A stretch of DNA of 64,000 nucleotides from Loktanella sp. PT4BL (GCF_003201935.1 NZ_QJJL01000002.1:186001-250000), one strand, 5' to 3'. Positions 1 through 9,230 are shown, counted from the stretch's first letter. Notes: generated by a model from the sequence alone, not told the origin. Numbers and translations: made by a program.

Positions 1-1024
1 AGGGCCGCGCGAAATCTCGCAGGGTGGTACGGTAGTTCTGCGGTGAAAGCTCTCCGGCGGCCTGAAATGGCAACAGATCGCCCATGAGTTCGTGGGCGTC
101 ATCATCCCTGTTCTGGTTTGTCATCGGCAAAAGCACGAATTCGACAGGCCAGCGGGGGAAGGTATCAGGGGCTGTTTCGCGCGCATGGCCTTTGACGTAA
201 TAGCCCCAGTCCGGCCCGTGATAGATCGGCACCAGATCCGCGGGCGGTTCGGTGGCGGTATTTCCGATCGTTGGCGAATAGATCACCTTGCCCTGACGCG
301 GCCCGTCCGTTGCCGTATTCATAAAGAAAGACAGCGCGCCCTTTTGTGGCATACCGGTCGGCAAGAGCGGATCGGGGACTGTATCGAGGTCGATTTGTCC
401 CAGATGATGCATCGCACGTCCGAATTCATCCCGTGGCCAAGGCGTATCCCCCAAGGTCGGCAGCCCCCCCAGCCAACTGGTCCCGCCGTAATCCACATCA
501 AGATCGGCGCGTTGCATGCGCACCAATGCGATGCCGGGCGTGCGCTTGAAGGTCTTGCCGCGCAGATCACGGCGGTCAATGTCAGCGGCAATCCGTTCTA
601 TTTCGTCGGGGGTCAGTTCAGGCAGGGCGTTCTTCTGGATGATCTCATGGACATGGGCGCGGAAAGCATCACCGGTTTTATGCCCCGCCAGACGCGCGAA
701 AACGATGTAGAGCTCATCATCCTTCAGGTCTTCGTTTTCTTCAACGGTGACCGTCGGGGCAGGGCGCGGCGGAGGGTTCGGGCGCCGCTGCAGCGGGGCA
801 CTATTGTCTTTTGGAACTTGGCGGGTCAGGGGCGCTGCCGGTACTTTGACAGCTGGTTTGCGCCGGAACACCCCAAAGGCATAAGCCGCGGCCAAGACAA
901 CCGACAAGAGGCTGAGTGCGGTTGAACGCAAATAGGCATCATTCTGGAGATGCGCATAAATCGTCAGGCCAAGCGTGGCGTTCCCAAGGATAAGCAGCAG
1001 TATCTTGAGAAGCTTCAGGACCAT
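1..1024 (-). CDS. DUF1963-domain membrane-anchored protein (3' end outside window)
   Basis: About 341 codons are visible; the gene runs off the left edge. The ATG at 1022-1024 lies 9 bases after the stop of the upstream AraC-type regulator, and an in-frame stop directly precedes it, so this start is well fixed. Two hydrophobic segments (about residues 5-22 and 33-52) suggest a membrane anchor. A proline-rich linker follows (about 60-92), then from about residue 170 a region resembling DUF1963/YwqG-like proteins, with GGTSWLGGLP and HLGQIDL motifs. The biochemical role of DUF1963 is unknown to me. The close spacing suggests co-transcription with the regulator. The long plus-strand reading frame over this region is antisense. 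Confidence 0.7.
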   Translation of the reverse strand, partial: MVLKLLKILLLILGNATLGLTIYAHLQNDAYLRSTALSLLSVVLAAAYAFGVFRRKPAVKVPAAPLTRQVPKDNSAPLQRRPNPPPRPAPTVTVEENEDLKDDELYIVFARLAGHKTGDAFRAHVHEIIQKNALPELTPDEIERIAADIDRRDLRGKTFKRTPGIALVRMQRADLDVDYGGTSWLGGLPTLGDTPWPRDEFGRAMHHLGQIDLDTVPDPLLPTGMPQKGALSFFMNTATDGPRQGKVIYSPTIGNTATEPPADLVPIYHGPDWGYYVKGHARETAPDTFPRWPVEFVLLPMTNQNRDDDAHELMGDLLPFQAAGELSPQNYRTTLRDFARP

Positions 1025-1033
1025 CGCATCGGA

Positions 1034-2035
1034 TCAACCGGGCAGCCGCGATGCATGACTTCCCCGTTCACGGTAGGGCGTGGTGTCGTAATGCGACCTG
1101 TAGCATTTGGAAAAATGCGAAGGCGACGCAAACCCGCAGGCCAGCGCCACATTGATGACCGTCATATCGGTCTGCATCAACAGGTTACGCGCCTTTTGCA
1201 GGCGCAGTTCCATGTAATACCGCTTCGGGCTGCGCGCGAGGTAGCGTCGGAACAGGCGCTCAAGCTGGCGGGTGGACATGCCGACATCTCTGGCAAGGAT
1301 CGCCGGACTGATCGGGTCTTCAATGTTTTGTTCCATCATCTGTATCACGCGGCTGAGTTTCGGGTGCCGCACGCCGATGCGCGTCGGGATCGACAGGCGC
1401 TGTGTGTCCTGATCGGTCCGGATCGCGGAATAAATCTGCAGGTCCGCCACCGCATTGGCCAGTTCCTCACCATGATCATCGGCGATCAGTTTGATCATCA
1501 AATCAATCGAGGCCGTGCCACCTGCGGTCGTAATCCGGTTGCCATCGACCACAAATATCGACTTGGTGAGTTGCACTTCTTCGAACTCTTCGGCGAAGCT
1601 GTCCTGATTTTCCCAATGGATCGTGGCCTTCTTGCCGTCAAGCAACCCCGCCTTGGCCAGCGAGTAACCCGCCGTGCAAAGCCCTGCGACCGTCACACCG
1701 CGCCGCGCCTCGCGGCGTAACCAGTTCAGCAGCCGCTTGGTGGTCGCCTTCTGCACGTCAATGCCACCGCAGAGCATGATCGTATCGTCCCGCTCAAGCT
1801 CGTCCAGCCCGTGGTTGACGCGAAAGACGCAGCCGTTGGAACAGCTGATCTCGTTGCCGTCCTCACTGACAATGATCCACGAATAAAGCTCTTTTCCCGC
1901 GGTTCTGTTCGCAATGCGCAGGCTTTCGATTGCCGCCGCAAAGCTGAGCATGGTAAAATCGGCCATCAGCGCGAAGACAAACCGGCGCGGTTTGCCAATA
2001 TGGTCAACATCGACGATCTGAGGGTCGGTGAGCAT
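1034..2035 (-). CDS. GlxA-family AraC-type transcriptional regulator
   Basis: A 333-residue protein with an N-terminal DJ-1/PfpI-like (class I amidotransferase-like) domain at about residues 18-190 and a C-terminal AraC double helix-turn-helix at about 225-325, ending in the conserved [16 protein letters not shown] segment. Cys120 sits at the nucleophile-elbow position (AGLCTAGYS). In this family that domain senses ligands rather than acting as an enzyme. Relatives include GbdR/CdhR-type regulators of quaternary-amine catabolism; the ligand here cannot be read from the sequence. The gene diverges from the DAHP synthase gene and is followed within 9 bases by a DUF1963 gene, its likely operon partner. 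Confidence 0.88.
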   Translation of the reverse strand: MLTDPQIVDVDHIGKPRRFVFALMADFTMLSFAAAIESLRIANRTAGKELYSWIIVSEDGNEISCSNGCVFRVNHGLDELERDDTIMLCGGIDVQKATTKRLLNWLRREARRGVTVAGLCTAGYSLAKAGLLDGKKATIHWENQDSFAEEFEEVQLTKSIFVVDGNRITTAGGTASIDLMIKLIADDHGEELANAVADLQIYSAIRTDQDTQRLSIPTRIGVRHPKLSRVIQMMEQNIEDPISPAILARDVGMSTRQLERLFRRYLARSPKRYYMELRLQKARNLLMQTDMTVINVALACGFASPSHFSKCYRSHYDTTPYRERGSHASRLPG

Positions 2036-2144
2036 CGTTTTCTTTCTGGGTCGTGTATTCAGGTGCAGACATCAACAGGTTTGGCGCCGGTGGACAAGGG
2101 AAAAGTCGTCTCGGGAAGGCCGGTTCACCTGGTGCATTTTGCCA

Positions 2145-2173
2145 TTGGCCTGCTGGTATGCACGCGCTATACG
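2145..2173 (+). promoter_or_regulatory. Candidate sigma70 promoter of the DAHP synthase gene
   Basis: TTGGCC at 2145-2150 and TATACG at 2168-2173 are separated by 17 bases and lie 44 bases upstream of the ATG at 2217. The spacing is ideal and both hexamers are near consensus. This is inference from pattern only. Confidence 0.45.
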
Positions 2174-2216
2174 CTTCGGGCTGATAACGCTAACCGACCC
2201 TATATGGAGCAAGACG

Positions 2217-3587
2217 ATGACTGACTGGCAAAAATCTGACTGGCGCAAAAAGCCCCGGGTCCAGATGCCTGAGTATACCGACGAAACCGCGCTGAACGCT
2301 GTTGAACGTCGTCTTGCAAGCTATCCACCACTGGTTTTTGCAGGCGAGGCCCGCAATCTGCGCAACGAACTAGCCGCGGTCAGCCGTGGCGAGGCGTTTT
2401 TGCTGCAAGGCGGTGATTGCGCCGAAAGCTTTGCGGAATTCGGCGCGGATAGTATCCGCGACACCTTCAAGGTGATGCTGCAAATGGCGATGGTCCTGAC
2501 CTATGGCGCGAAAGTGCCTGTGGTGAAGGTGGGCCGTATGGCGGGCCAGATGGCCAAGCCACGCTCTGCGCCGACCGAAATAGTCGATGGCGTCGAATTG
2601 CCAAGCTACCGTGGTGACATCATCAACGGGTTCGATTTCACACCCGAAAGCCGCATTCCTGATCCGGAGCGTATGTTGCAGGCCTATTTGCAGGCAGCGG
2701 CCACGCTGAACCTGCTGCGCGCCTTCTCGACCGGTGGTTTTGCCAACGTGCATGAAGTTCACAAGTGGACACTTGGTTTTACCGACAGCAATGAAGTGAA
2801 GAAATACAGCGATATGGCGTCCCGTATCAGCGACACGCTCGACTTCATGGAAGCTGCCGGTCTGACGACCGAAACGAACCACGAATTGCAGACGGTGGAT
2901 TTCTACACCAGCCACGAAGCGCTGTTGCTGGAATATGAAGAGGCCTTGTGCCGTCTCGATTCCACCTCAGGTAAATGGCTTGCAGGTTCGGGTCACATGA
3001 TTTGGATCGGTGACCGGACGCGTCAGCCTGACGGGGCCCATGTGGAATTCTGCAAGGGCGTACTGAACCCGATCGGCCTTAAGTGCGGCCCGTCTATGAC
3101 GACCGGACACCTCAAGGCGCTGATGGCTGCATTGAACCCCAAGAACGAGGCGGGCCGTTTGACCCTGATCGCACGCTTCGGCGCAGGGTCGGTGGGTGAA
3201 CACCTGCCACGCCTGATCAAGGCCGTCGAGGAAGAAGGTGCAAACGTCGTTTGGACCTGTGACGCGATGCACGGCAACACGATCAAATCCTCCAGCGGCT
3301 ATAAGACACGGCCATTCGAGAGCGTGCTGCGCGAAGTGAAGGAATTCTTCGCGATCCACAACGCCGAAGGCACTGTCCCCGGCGGTGTGCATTTCGAGAT
3401 GACCGGCAAGGACGTGACCGAATGCACCGGCGGTGTCCGCGCTGTCACAGACGAAGATCTGTCCAGCCGCTACCACACCGCCTGTGATCCGCGCCTGAAC
3501 GCATCCCAGTCGCTCGAACTGGCGTTCCTTGTGGCCGAAGAACTGTCTTCGCGCCGCACGGCAATGGCACAGGCAAAAGCGGGCTAA
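2217..3587 (+). CDS. Class II 3-deoxy-7-phosphoheptulonate synthase
   Basis: A 456-residue enzyme condensing phosphoenolpyruvate and erythrose 4-phosphate in the first step of the shikimate pathway. It belongs to the plant-type (class II) family, about 450 residues, rather than the E. coli AroFGH type. Visible family segments are [11 protein letters not shown] near residue 70, the Cys-containing stretch LKCGPSM, and [10 protein letters not shown] with the metal-binding region following. The open frame continues upstream, but the family N-terminus ([12 protein letters not shown]) and the promoter support the ATG at 2217. The stop abuts the stop of the opposing PAS gene with no base between them. 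A terminator hairpin for this gene lies inside that neighbour. Confidence 0.95.
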   Translation: MTDWQKSDWRKKPRVQMPEYTDETALNAVERRLASYPPLVFAGEARNLRNELAAVSRGEAFLLQGGDCAESFAEFGADSIRDTFKVMLQMAMVLTYGAKVPVVKVGRMAGQMAKPRSAPTEIVDGVELPSYRGDIINGFDFTPESRIPDPERMLQAYLQAAATLNLLRAFSTGGFANVHEVHKWTLGFTDSNEVKKYSDMASRISDTLDFMEAAGLTTETNHELQTVDFYTSHEALLLEYEEALCRLDSTSGKWLAGSGHMIWIGDRTRQPDGAHVEFCKGVLNPIGLKCGPSMTTGHLKALMAALNPKNEAGRLTLIARFGAGSVGEHLPRLIKAVEEEGANVVWTCDAMHGNTIKSSSGYKTRPFESVLREVKEFFAIHNAEGTVPGGVHFEMTGKDVTECTGGVRAVTDEDLSSRYHTACDPRLNASQSLELAFLVAEELSSRRTAMAQAKAG

Positions 3588-4232
3588 TTAGCCGTTATTG
3601 ACGACAAGTCTGAGGGCCGGACGTATCGCGTCCGGCCTTTCGCTTGGTGGCTTTGGAAACATCGGTGTGGGCGCAAGCCGCAAACCAATGTGGTCATGCC
3701 GGATGCGCGCCGCTTTATTGATGGTGAAGCGCCGTGGGCGACTCCCATTGTCCGGCTCAGTGACCAAAGCGCCGAGCATACGTGTGGTGTTGTCATCGCT
3801 GTCGCGCAAAGGCAGCAACAGGACCGTTCCATGTAGCGCTGGCCGCAAAATGGTGGCGGGTGAGATCAGTGGAATGCTGACGATGGCAGGCGAACTAAAG
3901 GCGGATTCCAGCAAGGACTGCACTTGATCCTGCGCCTCCGGCAAAAAAATCGTGCTGAACGGCATGCCGCGCGCATCCATTTTCAACAGATGATGGAGCC
4001 TTTGGCCAGCAACCCGGAACCGTGCAATACCGGGGGCCACGCGCTGAAGGATGAAGGCATGGGGTAGGGCATTGTCGATCTGACTTGGTGCTACATCGTT
4101 GCGCGCCGGAAGCCGTTGGGCGTGCCGCAAGGTTTGCCAGTACTGCTCGAGGTTCTTCAATATCGGATCACGCTGCCCGCACATATCGCGGCGACGACGT
4201 TCCGTCATTTCGTCGGAAATATCTTTACTCAT
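3588..4232 (-). CDS. PAS-domain (PAS_5-like) protein of unknown function
   Basis: About 214 residues from the ATG at 4230-4232, chosen because GGAG lies 12 bases upstream and because the segment MSKDISDEMTERRRRDM looks like a natural start; an ATG eight codons earlier is possible. The middle (NALPHAFILQRVAPGIARFRVAGQRLHHLLKMDARGMPFSTIFLP) resembles the single PAS-like domain of alphaproteobacterial PAS_5 proteins, which are often small and lack an output domain. The C-terminal tail is basic and proline-rich. Its last codons form the hairpin that appears to terminate the facing DAHP synthase transcript. Function is unknown; a sensory or adaptor role is inference. Confidence 0.7.
   Translation of the reverse strand: MSKDISDEMTERRRRDMCGQRDPILKNLEQYWQTLRHAQRLPARNDVAPSQIDNALPHAFILQRVAPGIARFRVAGQRLHHLLKMDARGMPFSTIFLPEAQDQVQSLLESAFSSPAIVSIPLISPATILRPALHGTVLLLPLRDSDDNTTRMLGALVTEPDNGSRPRRFTINKAARIRHDHIGLRLAPTPMFPKPPSERPDAIRPALRLVVNNG
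3613..3640 (+). terminator. Intrinsic terminator for DAHP synthase, embedded in the facing PAS gene
   Basis: Arms GGCCGGACG (3615-3623) and CGTCCGGCC (3629-3637) form a perfect 9-bp stem with a 5-base loop, extendable by G-T and A-T pairs, followed by TTTCG. It begins 27 bases past the plus-strand stop and lies wholly inside the coding sequence of the convergent PAS gene (its SERPDAIRP segment). The T tract is short, so efficiency is uncertain. Confidence 0.6.
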
Positions 4233-4412
4233 AGTTACTCTTTCTTCTCCAAACACCGGAGCACTCGTTCACAAAGCTTTTCTATCAAAGTTCTGGGCTC
4301 AAATCATTTAAGAAAGTGTAAAGTGGTTAATGCCTCTCTGGCAATGCACCCCTTGCTCCGCCTTGCCGATTGGCATTAGGTGCAGGCAAACAATGACAGG
4401 TCGGTGCATCGC

Positions 4413-5303
4413 ATGACACAATCCATGACAGCTTTCGCAAGCCGGACAGGCGCATTGGGTGCGGCCTCTTGGGCGTGGGAAATGCGCGGGGTGAACGCGC
4501 GGGGGCTGGACATACGGTTGCGGATGCCCGACGGGATCGAGGGGTTGGAACCTGCACTGCGTGCCGCATTGGGCAAGGCGCTGTCCCGTGGCAATGTCAC
4601 CGTAAACCTGCGTTTGCAGCGCGACGATGTCGCAGGCGCGCTGGCCGTGGATGAAGCCTATCTTGATGAGGTGCTCAAGGCGCTGGACTTGGTGCAGGAA
4701 CGTGCTTTTGCCATGGGTGTCACGCTGGGCCAGCCGACGGCGGCGGATGTGCTGACACAGCGCGGCGTGTTGATGCCTGCAAAGGCCGATGATGATGCAG
4801 CAGCCCTGGCGGCCGCATTGATCGCGGATGTGGCACCGCTCGTTGCGGATTTCGTTGACATGCGAGCCCGCGAAGGTAGCGCGCTCGCGGCGGTGATCCG
4901 TGACCAACTGGACCAGATTGCGGCATTGACCGATGCCGCGGCCGTGGCCGCCGAGGCCCGTGCGCCGCAGGTAAAGGCCAATCTGACTGCGGCATTGCGC
5001 CGTGTGCTTGAAGACGTGGCCGAGGTTGAACCGGGGCGCGTCGCACAAGAATTGGCCTTGCTGGCCGTGAAATCGGATGTGACCGAAGAAATCGACCGCC
5101 TGAAAGCGCATGTTGCAGCGGCGCGGGCGCTGCTGGATGAACGCAAACCTGCCGGCCGGAAGCTTGATTTTCTGGCGCAGGAATTCAACCGTGAAGCCAA
5201 CACACTTTGCGCCAAAGCGCAGGCGGCACCGCTGACGGCAATCGGCCTTGATCTAAAGGCAGTGATCGACCAGATGCGCGAGCAGATACAGAATGTGGAG
5301 TAA
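4413..5303 (+). CDS. yicC: YicC family protein (putative endoribonuclease)
   Basis: A 296-residue protein beginning MTQSMTAFASRTG, the usual YicC start with the conserved SMTAFA segment, and ending in the family C-terminal block with LDFLAQEFNREANTLCAKA. Earlier in-frame ATGs lack this family start. YicC proteins are conserved bacterial proteins for which RNase activity has been reported in E. coli. It lies three bases upstream of gmk, an arrangement common in alphaproteobacteria, and probably heads a yicC-gmk-carbonic anhydrase operon. Confidence 0.92.
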   Translation: MTQSMTAFASRTGALGAASWAWEMRGVNARGLDIRLRMPDGIEGLEPALRAALGKALSRGNVTVNLRLQRDDVAGALAVDEAYLDEVLKALDLVQERAFAMGVTLGQPTAADVLTQRGVLMPAKADDDAAALAAALIADVAPLVADFVDMRAREGSALAAVIRDQLDQIAALTDAAAVAAEARAPQVKANLTAALRRVLEDVAEVEPGRVAQELALLAVKSDVTEEIDRLKAHVAAARALLDERKPAGRKLDFLAQEFNREANTLCAKAQAAPLTAIGLDLKAVIDQMREQIQNVE

Positions 5304-5306
5304 GAC

Positions 5307-5945
5307 ATGACCCGACGCGGCCTTCTGATTATCCTTTCGTCGCCCTCGGGGGCAGGGAAATCCACACTGGCCGGACGGCTGCGGGCGTGGGATGACACAC
5401 TGCGGTTTTCGGTGTCGGCCACAACGCGCGCGCCGCGTAAGGGTGAGGAGAACGGCAAGGATTACTTCTTTGTCTCGGTGCCCGAGTTTCAGGCACAGGT
5501 TGCCGCCCAAGAGATGCTCGAACATGCGCGGGTTTTCGGGAACTACTACGGATCGCCCAAGGCCCCTGTGCAGGCAGCTATCGAAAGCGGGCGCGATGTG
5601 TTGTTTGACATCGACTGGCAAGGCGCACAGCAGATCAGCAACTCGTCGTTGCAGGAACATGTCCTGTCGATCTTTATCCTGCCGCCGTCCATCACAGAGC
5701 TTCACCGCCGTCTTGTCAGCCGTGGTCAGGATACGCCCGAGGTGATCGAAGGCCGGATGCAGAAAAGCTGGGACGAGATCAGCCATTGGGACGGCTATGA
5801 CTATGTGCTTGTGAATGATGATCTGGACAAGACCGAAGAGCAGCTCAAGACGATCATCAGCGCCGAGCGTCTGCGCCGCTCGCAGCAACCGCAATTGGTG
5901 GATCACGTCCGCAGCTTACAGAGCGAATTTGGAGAAAGATCATGA
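5307..5945 (+). CDS. gmk: Guanylate kinase
   Basis: A 212-residue cytosolic enzyme that phosphorylates GMP to GDP with ATP. The P-loop [11 protein letters not shown] is at about residues 11-21, followed by the GMP-binding region ([21 protein letters not shown]) and the lid and base-binding segments with [11 protein letters not shown]. Length is typical. The gene starts 3 bases after yicC and its stop overlaps the next ATG (ATGA at 5942-5945), indicating translational coupling. Confidence 0.97.
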   Translation: MTRRGLLIILSSPSGAGKSTLAGRLRAWDDTLRFSVSATTRAPRKGEENGKDYFFVSVPEFQAQVAAQEMLEHARVFGNYYGSPKAPVQAAIESGRDVLFDIDWQGAQQISNSSLQEHVLSIFILPPSITELHRRLVSRGQDTPEVIEGRMQKSWDEISHWDGYDYVLVNDDLDKTEEQLKTIISAERLRRSQQPQLVDHVRSLQSEFGERS

Positions 5946-6466
5946 GCCTTTACGCTTTGGGTGAAATCGCCCCACAGATCGCGGATGATGCCTGGGTCGC
6001 GCCGGGCTGTCACTTGATTGGCGACATTGTGCTGGAAGAAAAGACGTCTGTCTGGTTCGGCAGCACCCTGCGCGGTGACAACGAGCGGATCACGGTCGGC
6101 GCGGGCAGCAATGTGCAGGAAAATACAGTGATGCACACCGATATGGGATCCCCGCTTATAATTGGGCCTGGCTGTACCATCGGCCATAAGGTCATGCTGC
6201 ACGGCTGTGTGATCGGGGAAAACACCCTGATCGGTATGGGTGCCACGATCCTGAACGGGGCCGTCATCGGCCGCAACTGCCTTATCGGTGCAGGTGCGTT
6301 GATTACCGAAAACAAGGTGATCCCCGATGGCAGCCTTGTGATGGGTGCCCCGGGTAAAGTGGTGCGGGAACTGGACGCCGAGGCGATTGCCGGACTGCGG
6401 TTGTCGGCCCTGCATTATCAGGAAAACGCCGCGCGCTTCCGGCGTGACCTCAAGCAACTGTCCTGA
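5942..6466 (+). CDS. Gamma-class carbonic anhydrase-like hexapeptide protein
   Basis: A 174-residue left-handed beta-helix protein of the YrdA/CaiE/gamma-carbonic anhydrase family. The hexapeptide repeats run from about residue 14 to 130, and the putative metal-ligand histidines are in [16 protein letters not shown] and neighbouring repeats. Members may bind zinc or iron; many have little measured CO2 hydration activity, so the reaction is uncertain. The ATG overlaps the gmk stop. The stop directly abuts the stop of the convergent gene at 6467. Confidence 0.88.
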   Translation: MSLYALGEIAPQIADDAWVAPGCHLIGDIVLEEKTSVWFGSTLRGDNERITVGAGSNVQENTVMHTDMGSPLIIGPGCTIGHKVMLHGCVIGENTLIGMGATILNGAVIGRNCLIGAGALITENKVIPDGSLVMGAPGKVVRELDAEAIAGLRLSALHYQENAARFRRDLKQLS

Positions 6467-6859
6467 CTATTTCTGACAGGGTGGCGGCAGCGACAACAGG
6501 TCGAAGTCGAGCCCTTCAGCTTGCGTGCGGACTTCTTTGAGGATCATGGCGACATCCGGCATATTATCGCTAATGGCACGGTACCGGCCTTGATAGCCCA
6601 ATGCCACCAGCCGCTGCGCCACATCAAGCACATCAAATCCCCCTGCAAAAAGTGGTGACAGGATCAAATCGGGATCAAATGCCTCTAGCAGTTCCTCTGT
6701 CAGATTGCACAGATCGATAAAATGCACATCCTCAAACGGAACAACCATGCGCCCCTCGGCACTCCACCGTGCCAAATTGCCGATCACCAGCGTGCGATCT
6801 GCAAGCTTGATCCCGGCCTCTGAATACGCAGCCGCAGGCTGACGCTTGGAAATCTTCAT
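6467..6859 (-). CDS. Small conserved-looking protein, possibly a degenerate receiver-like fold
   Basis: A 130-residue protein that I do not recognise. Alternating hydrophobic strands and helices (LVIGNLARW, VHFIDLCN, PDLILSPLF, DVLDVAQRLVALGY, GRYRAISDN) resemble a receiver or Rossmann-like alpha/beta fold, but no complete phosphorylation pocket is evident. It faces the carbonic anhydrase gene with no intergenic base and lies upstream of and divergent from phoR. No strong ribosome-binding site precedes the ATG at 6857-6859. Codon use looks like that of its neighbours, which supports a real gene. Confidence 0.6.
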   Translation of the reverse strand: MKISKRQPAAAYSEAGIKLADRTLVIGNLARWSAEGRMVVPFEDVHFIDLCNLTEELLEAFDPDLILSPLFAGGFDVLDVAQRLVALGYQGRYRAISDNMPDVAMILKEVRTQAEGLDFDLLSLPPPCQK

Positions 6860-7012
6860 CGAAAAATCAGTAGTACTAGTGTGTGAGACTATGCCTCAGT
6901 TACCCAAAATATCTTTTGCGTTTCAACTACGGATTGAAATGGAGTATCGCGATCTTATGAGGCATTTTGCCCCATGCTTTCAGAATATCATGAAAGAGCG
7001 CAGGAACGTGTC

Positions 7013-8050
7013 ATGACACAAGACCAGATTGTTTCCATAATCCAAGCCTTTCCAATGCCGGTACTGGTTATTGGCCACGATGAACGTGTGCGCGCGTCAA
7101 ATGCCACTGTCGATTCGATCCTCGGGCCGGATCTTTTGGGCAAGCACTATATCACCGCGCTGCGCCAACCAGCGATCCTTGCCGCTATTGCCGAGACACG
7201 GCGGACCGGGGTGGGTGCCTTCGTCCGCTATACCGGACGGTCAGGGTCGAAAGATGTGATTTACAGGGTAAGTGTTGCTGCGGCACAGACCGATATTGTT
7301 CTGACATTCGAGGATCAGACGGCCTCGGAGGAGGCGGGCCAAATGCGGCGCGATTTCGTCGCCAACGTCAGCCATGAGCTGCGGACACCGCTGACAGCCT
7401 TGCTGGGCTTTATTGAAACACTGAATGGCGCTGCAAAGGATGATCCGGTCGCACGGACGCGGTTTCTGGACATCATGGCACATGAAGCAAACCGGATGCG
7501 CAGGCTGGTGGATGATCTGATGTCACTGACCCGCGTGGAGGAGGACGAGCGCGTGCGCCCGCGCGAAGAGGTTGAACTGGGCACGCTGCTGGCCTCGGTC
7601 ATCAAAGGGTTGGAACCGCAAGCAGCAGGGGCGGGCGTCACAGTTGCCTTGGACCTGGTCGCAAGCGAGGAAACCGTGCCGGGTGATGCCGGGCAGCTGG
7701 TGCAGGTGTTTACCAATCTGGTGGAGAACGCGATCAAATACGGGGCGACCGGAAAAGAGGTAAAAGTGTCACTGATGCCGCGCACGATGCATCAACGTCT
7801 GCGCGCGGAGGCGGTGCAAATCACTGTGACTGACAAGGGCGAGGGCATTGCCGAACATCATCTGGCGCGCTTGACCGAACGATTCTACCGCGTCGATAAC
7901 CACAGGTCGCGCGAAGTAGGTGGAACCGGTCTCGGGCTTGCGATTGTGAAACACATAATCAACCGGCATCGCGGGCGCTTGACGATCGAAAGCCAGCTGG
8001 GAGAGGGGACCACCGTGTCAGTTTTTCTGCCAACGGCCCGACTGTCATAA
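7013..8050 (+). CDS. phoR: Phosphate-regulon sensor histidine kinase PhoR
   Basis: A 345-residue kinase. The ATG at 7013 is preferred over one at 6974 because AGGA lies about 9 bases upstream. The order is a PAS domain (about residues 8-100), a HisKA dimerisation domain with phosphoacceptor His121 in FVANVSHELRTPLTAL, and an HATPase domain with N (NLVENAIKYG), G1 (DKGEGI), F (ERFYRVD) and G2 (GGTGLGLAIV) boxes. No membrane segment is visible from either start, unlike enterobacterial PhoR. It heads the pst-pho cluster and is the expected partner of PhoB at 13672. Its last codons form part of the PhoB box for pstS. Confidence 0.93.
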   Translation: MTQDQIVSIIQAFPMPVLVIGHDERVRASNATVDSILGPDLLGKHYITALRQPAILAAIAETRRTGVGAFVRYTGRSGSKDVIYRVSVAAAQTDIVLTFEDQTASEEAGQMRRDFVANVSHELRTPLTALLGFIETLNGAAKDDPVARTRFLDIMAHEANRMRRLVDDLMSLTRVEEDERVRPREEVELGTLLASVIKGLEPQAAGAGVTVALDLVASEETVPGDAGQLVQVFTNLVENAIKYGATGKEVKVSLMPRTMHQRLRAEAVQITVTDKGEGIAEHHLARLTERFYRVDNHRSREVGGTGLGLAIVKHIINRHRGRLTIESQLGEGTTVSVFLPTARLS

Positions 8051-8074
8051 AACTTTTACATAAGTGTCACAAAA
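8042..8074 (+). promoter_or_regulatory. PhoB box (three 11-base direct repeats) upstream of pstS
   Basis: Three contiguous units match the PhoB half-site pattern: CTGTCATAAAA (8042-8052), CTTTTACATAA (8053-8063) and GTGTCACAAAA (8064-8074). The first overlaps the last codons and stop of phoR (TAA at 8048-8050). The box lies 81 bases before the pstS ATG. In PhoB-dependent promoters such a box replaces the -35 element; CATAGA near 8090 could be the -10. Confidence 0.85.
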
Positions 8075-8155
8075 GCTTCGGGAAGGCGGCATAGACGGGC
8101 CGCGATGGTGAGGCGGCTCGCGCTTCACCGAAACCTGACAGACAGGAGTGTTTTT

Positions 8156-9184
8156 ATGTCTCTCATGAAGCTGACCGCGACAACCGCGGTGATTGCCCTT
8201 ACTGCCACCACATCTTTTGCACGTGACAACGTGCAGGTTGCCGGTTCTTCCACAGTGCTGCCCTACGCCTCGATCGTTGCCGAAGCATTCGGCGACAACT
8301 TTGATTTCCCTGCACCGGTTGTTGAATCCGGTGGTTCTTCTGCAGGCCTGAAGCGCTTCTGCGAAGGTGTTGGCGAAAACACAATCGACATTGCAAACGC
8401 ATCGCGCGCAATTCGTGACTCCGAGATCGCTGCCTGCGCCGAAGCCGGTGTGACAGACATCATCGAAGTCCGCATCGGTTATGACGGAATCGTCTTTGCA
8501 TCGCAGATCGACGGCCCTGCATTCACTGCATTCGAGCCTTCCGACATCTTCAACGCTCTGGCCCCGATGGTCATGGTTGACGGTGCGCTGGTTGAGAACC
8601 CGCACACAAAATGGTCCGACTTCAACGCTGATCTGCCAGATGCAGACATTCTGGCGTTTATCCCGGGCACCAAGCACGGCACACGCGAAGTGTTTGAAGA
8701 AAAAGTGATCGCTGCTGGCTGTGAAGCTACAGGTGCGATGGAAGCGATGATCGCTGGCGGTATGTCCGAAGATGACGCAGAAGATGCATGTCTCGCTGTC
8801 CGCACAGACGGTCGTTCTGTCGACATCGACGGTGACTACACCGAAACACTCGCACGTATCGACGCCAACACAAACGGTATCGGCGTGTTCGGTCTGGCAT
8901 TCTATGAAAACAACACAGACAAGCTGAAAGTAGCGACAATGTCCGGTGTTGAGCCAACAACCGAAACTATCGCTGCAGGCGTCTACCCTGTTTCGCGCCC
9001 GCTGTATTTCTACATCAAGGCGGCACACATCGGTGTGATCCCCGGTCTGCAGGAATATGCAAACTTCTTCATCTCTGACGAAGTTGCCGGTCCTGACGGT
9101 CCATTGGCCGCTTACGGTCTGGTGTCCGACCCGGAGCTGGCGGCGACACAACAGGCTGTCATGAACAACGTGACAATGAACTAA
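8156..9184 (+). CDS. pstS: Phosphate ABC transporter substrate-binding protein PstS
   Basis: A 342-residue periplasmic protein. The start at 8156 follows a good ribosome-binding site (CAGGAG), giving the signal peptide MSLMKLTATTAVIALTATT with probable cleavage after SFA. The phosphate-binding motif is present at the mature N-terminus (VAGSSTVLPY), with VESGGSSAGLKRFCEG and PGTKHGTREVF supplying other contacts. It captures phosphate for PstCAB. The upstream PhoB box indicates induction on phosphate starvation. Tandem hairpins follow the stop, as expected for a binding protein made in excess of its permease. The long minus-strand frame over this gene is antisense only. Confidence 0.95.
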   Translation: MSLMKLTATTAVIALTATTSFARDNVQVAGSSTVLPYASIVAEAFGDNFDFPAPVVESGGSSAGLKRFCEGVGENTIDIANASRAIRDSEIAACAEAGVTDIIEVRIGYDGIVFASQIDGPAFTAFEPSDIFNALAPMVMVDGALVENPHTKWSDFNADLPDADILAFIPGTKHGTREVFEEKVIAAGCEATGAMEAMIAGGMSEDDAEDACLAVRTDGRSVDIDGDYTETLARIDANTNGIGVFGLAFYENNTDKLKVATMSGVEPTTETIAAGVYPVSRPLYFYIKAAHIGVIPGLQEYANFFISDEVAGPDGPLAAYGLVSDPELAATQQAVMNNVTMN

Positions 9185-9230
9185 GAGCCATCCGGCTCTG
9201 ATCGGTTCCGACACTTTGTCGGGACCGATC
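9184..9230 (+). promoter_or_regulatory. Tandem hairpins in the pstS-pstC gap
   Basis: The first hairpin is AGAGCC (9184-9189) with GGCTCT (9194-9199). The second has 14-base arms 9200-9213 and 9217-9230 with one G-T pair and a 3-base loop; TTTT follows six bases later at 9237-9240. These probably stabilise the pstS mRNA 3' end and reduce read-through into pstC. Complete termination is unlikely because pstCAB needs transcription. Confidence 0.6.

Noticed and set aside
92..1720. Two long plus-strand reading frames (92-925 and 950-1720)
   Set aside because: They lie antisense to the DUF1963 and GlxA-type genes, which have clear domain motifs. The plus frames have low-complexity Arg/His-rich sequence and no family features.
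8045..9214. 389-codon minus-strand frame across pstS
   Set aside because: It is the antisense of a well-recognised pstS gene, is Cys/His-rich, and has no motif or ribosome-binding site. High GC with biased codon use leaves antisense frames open.
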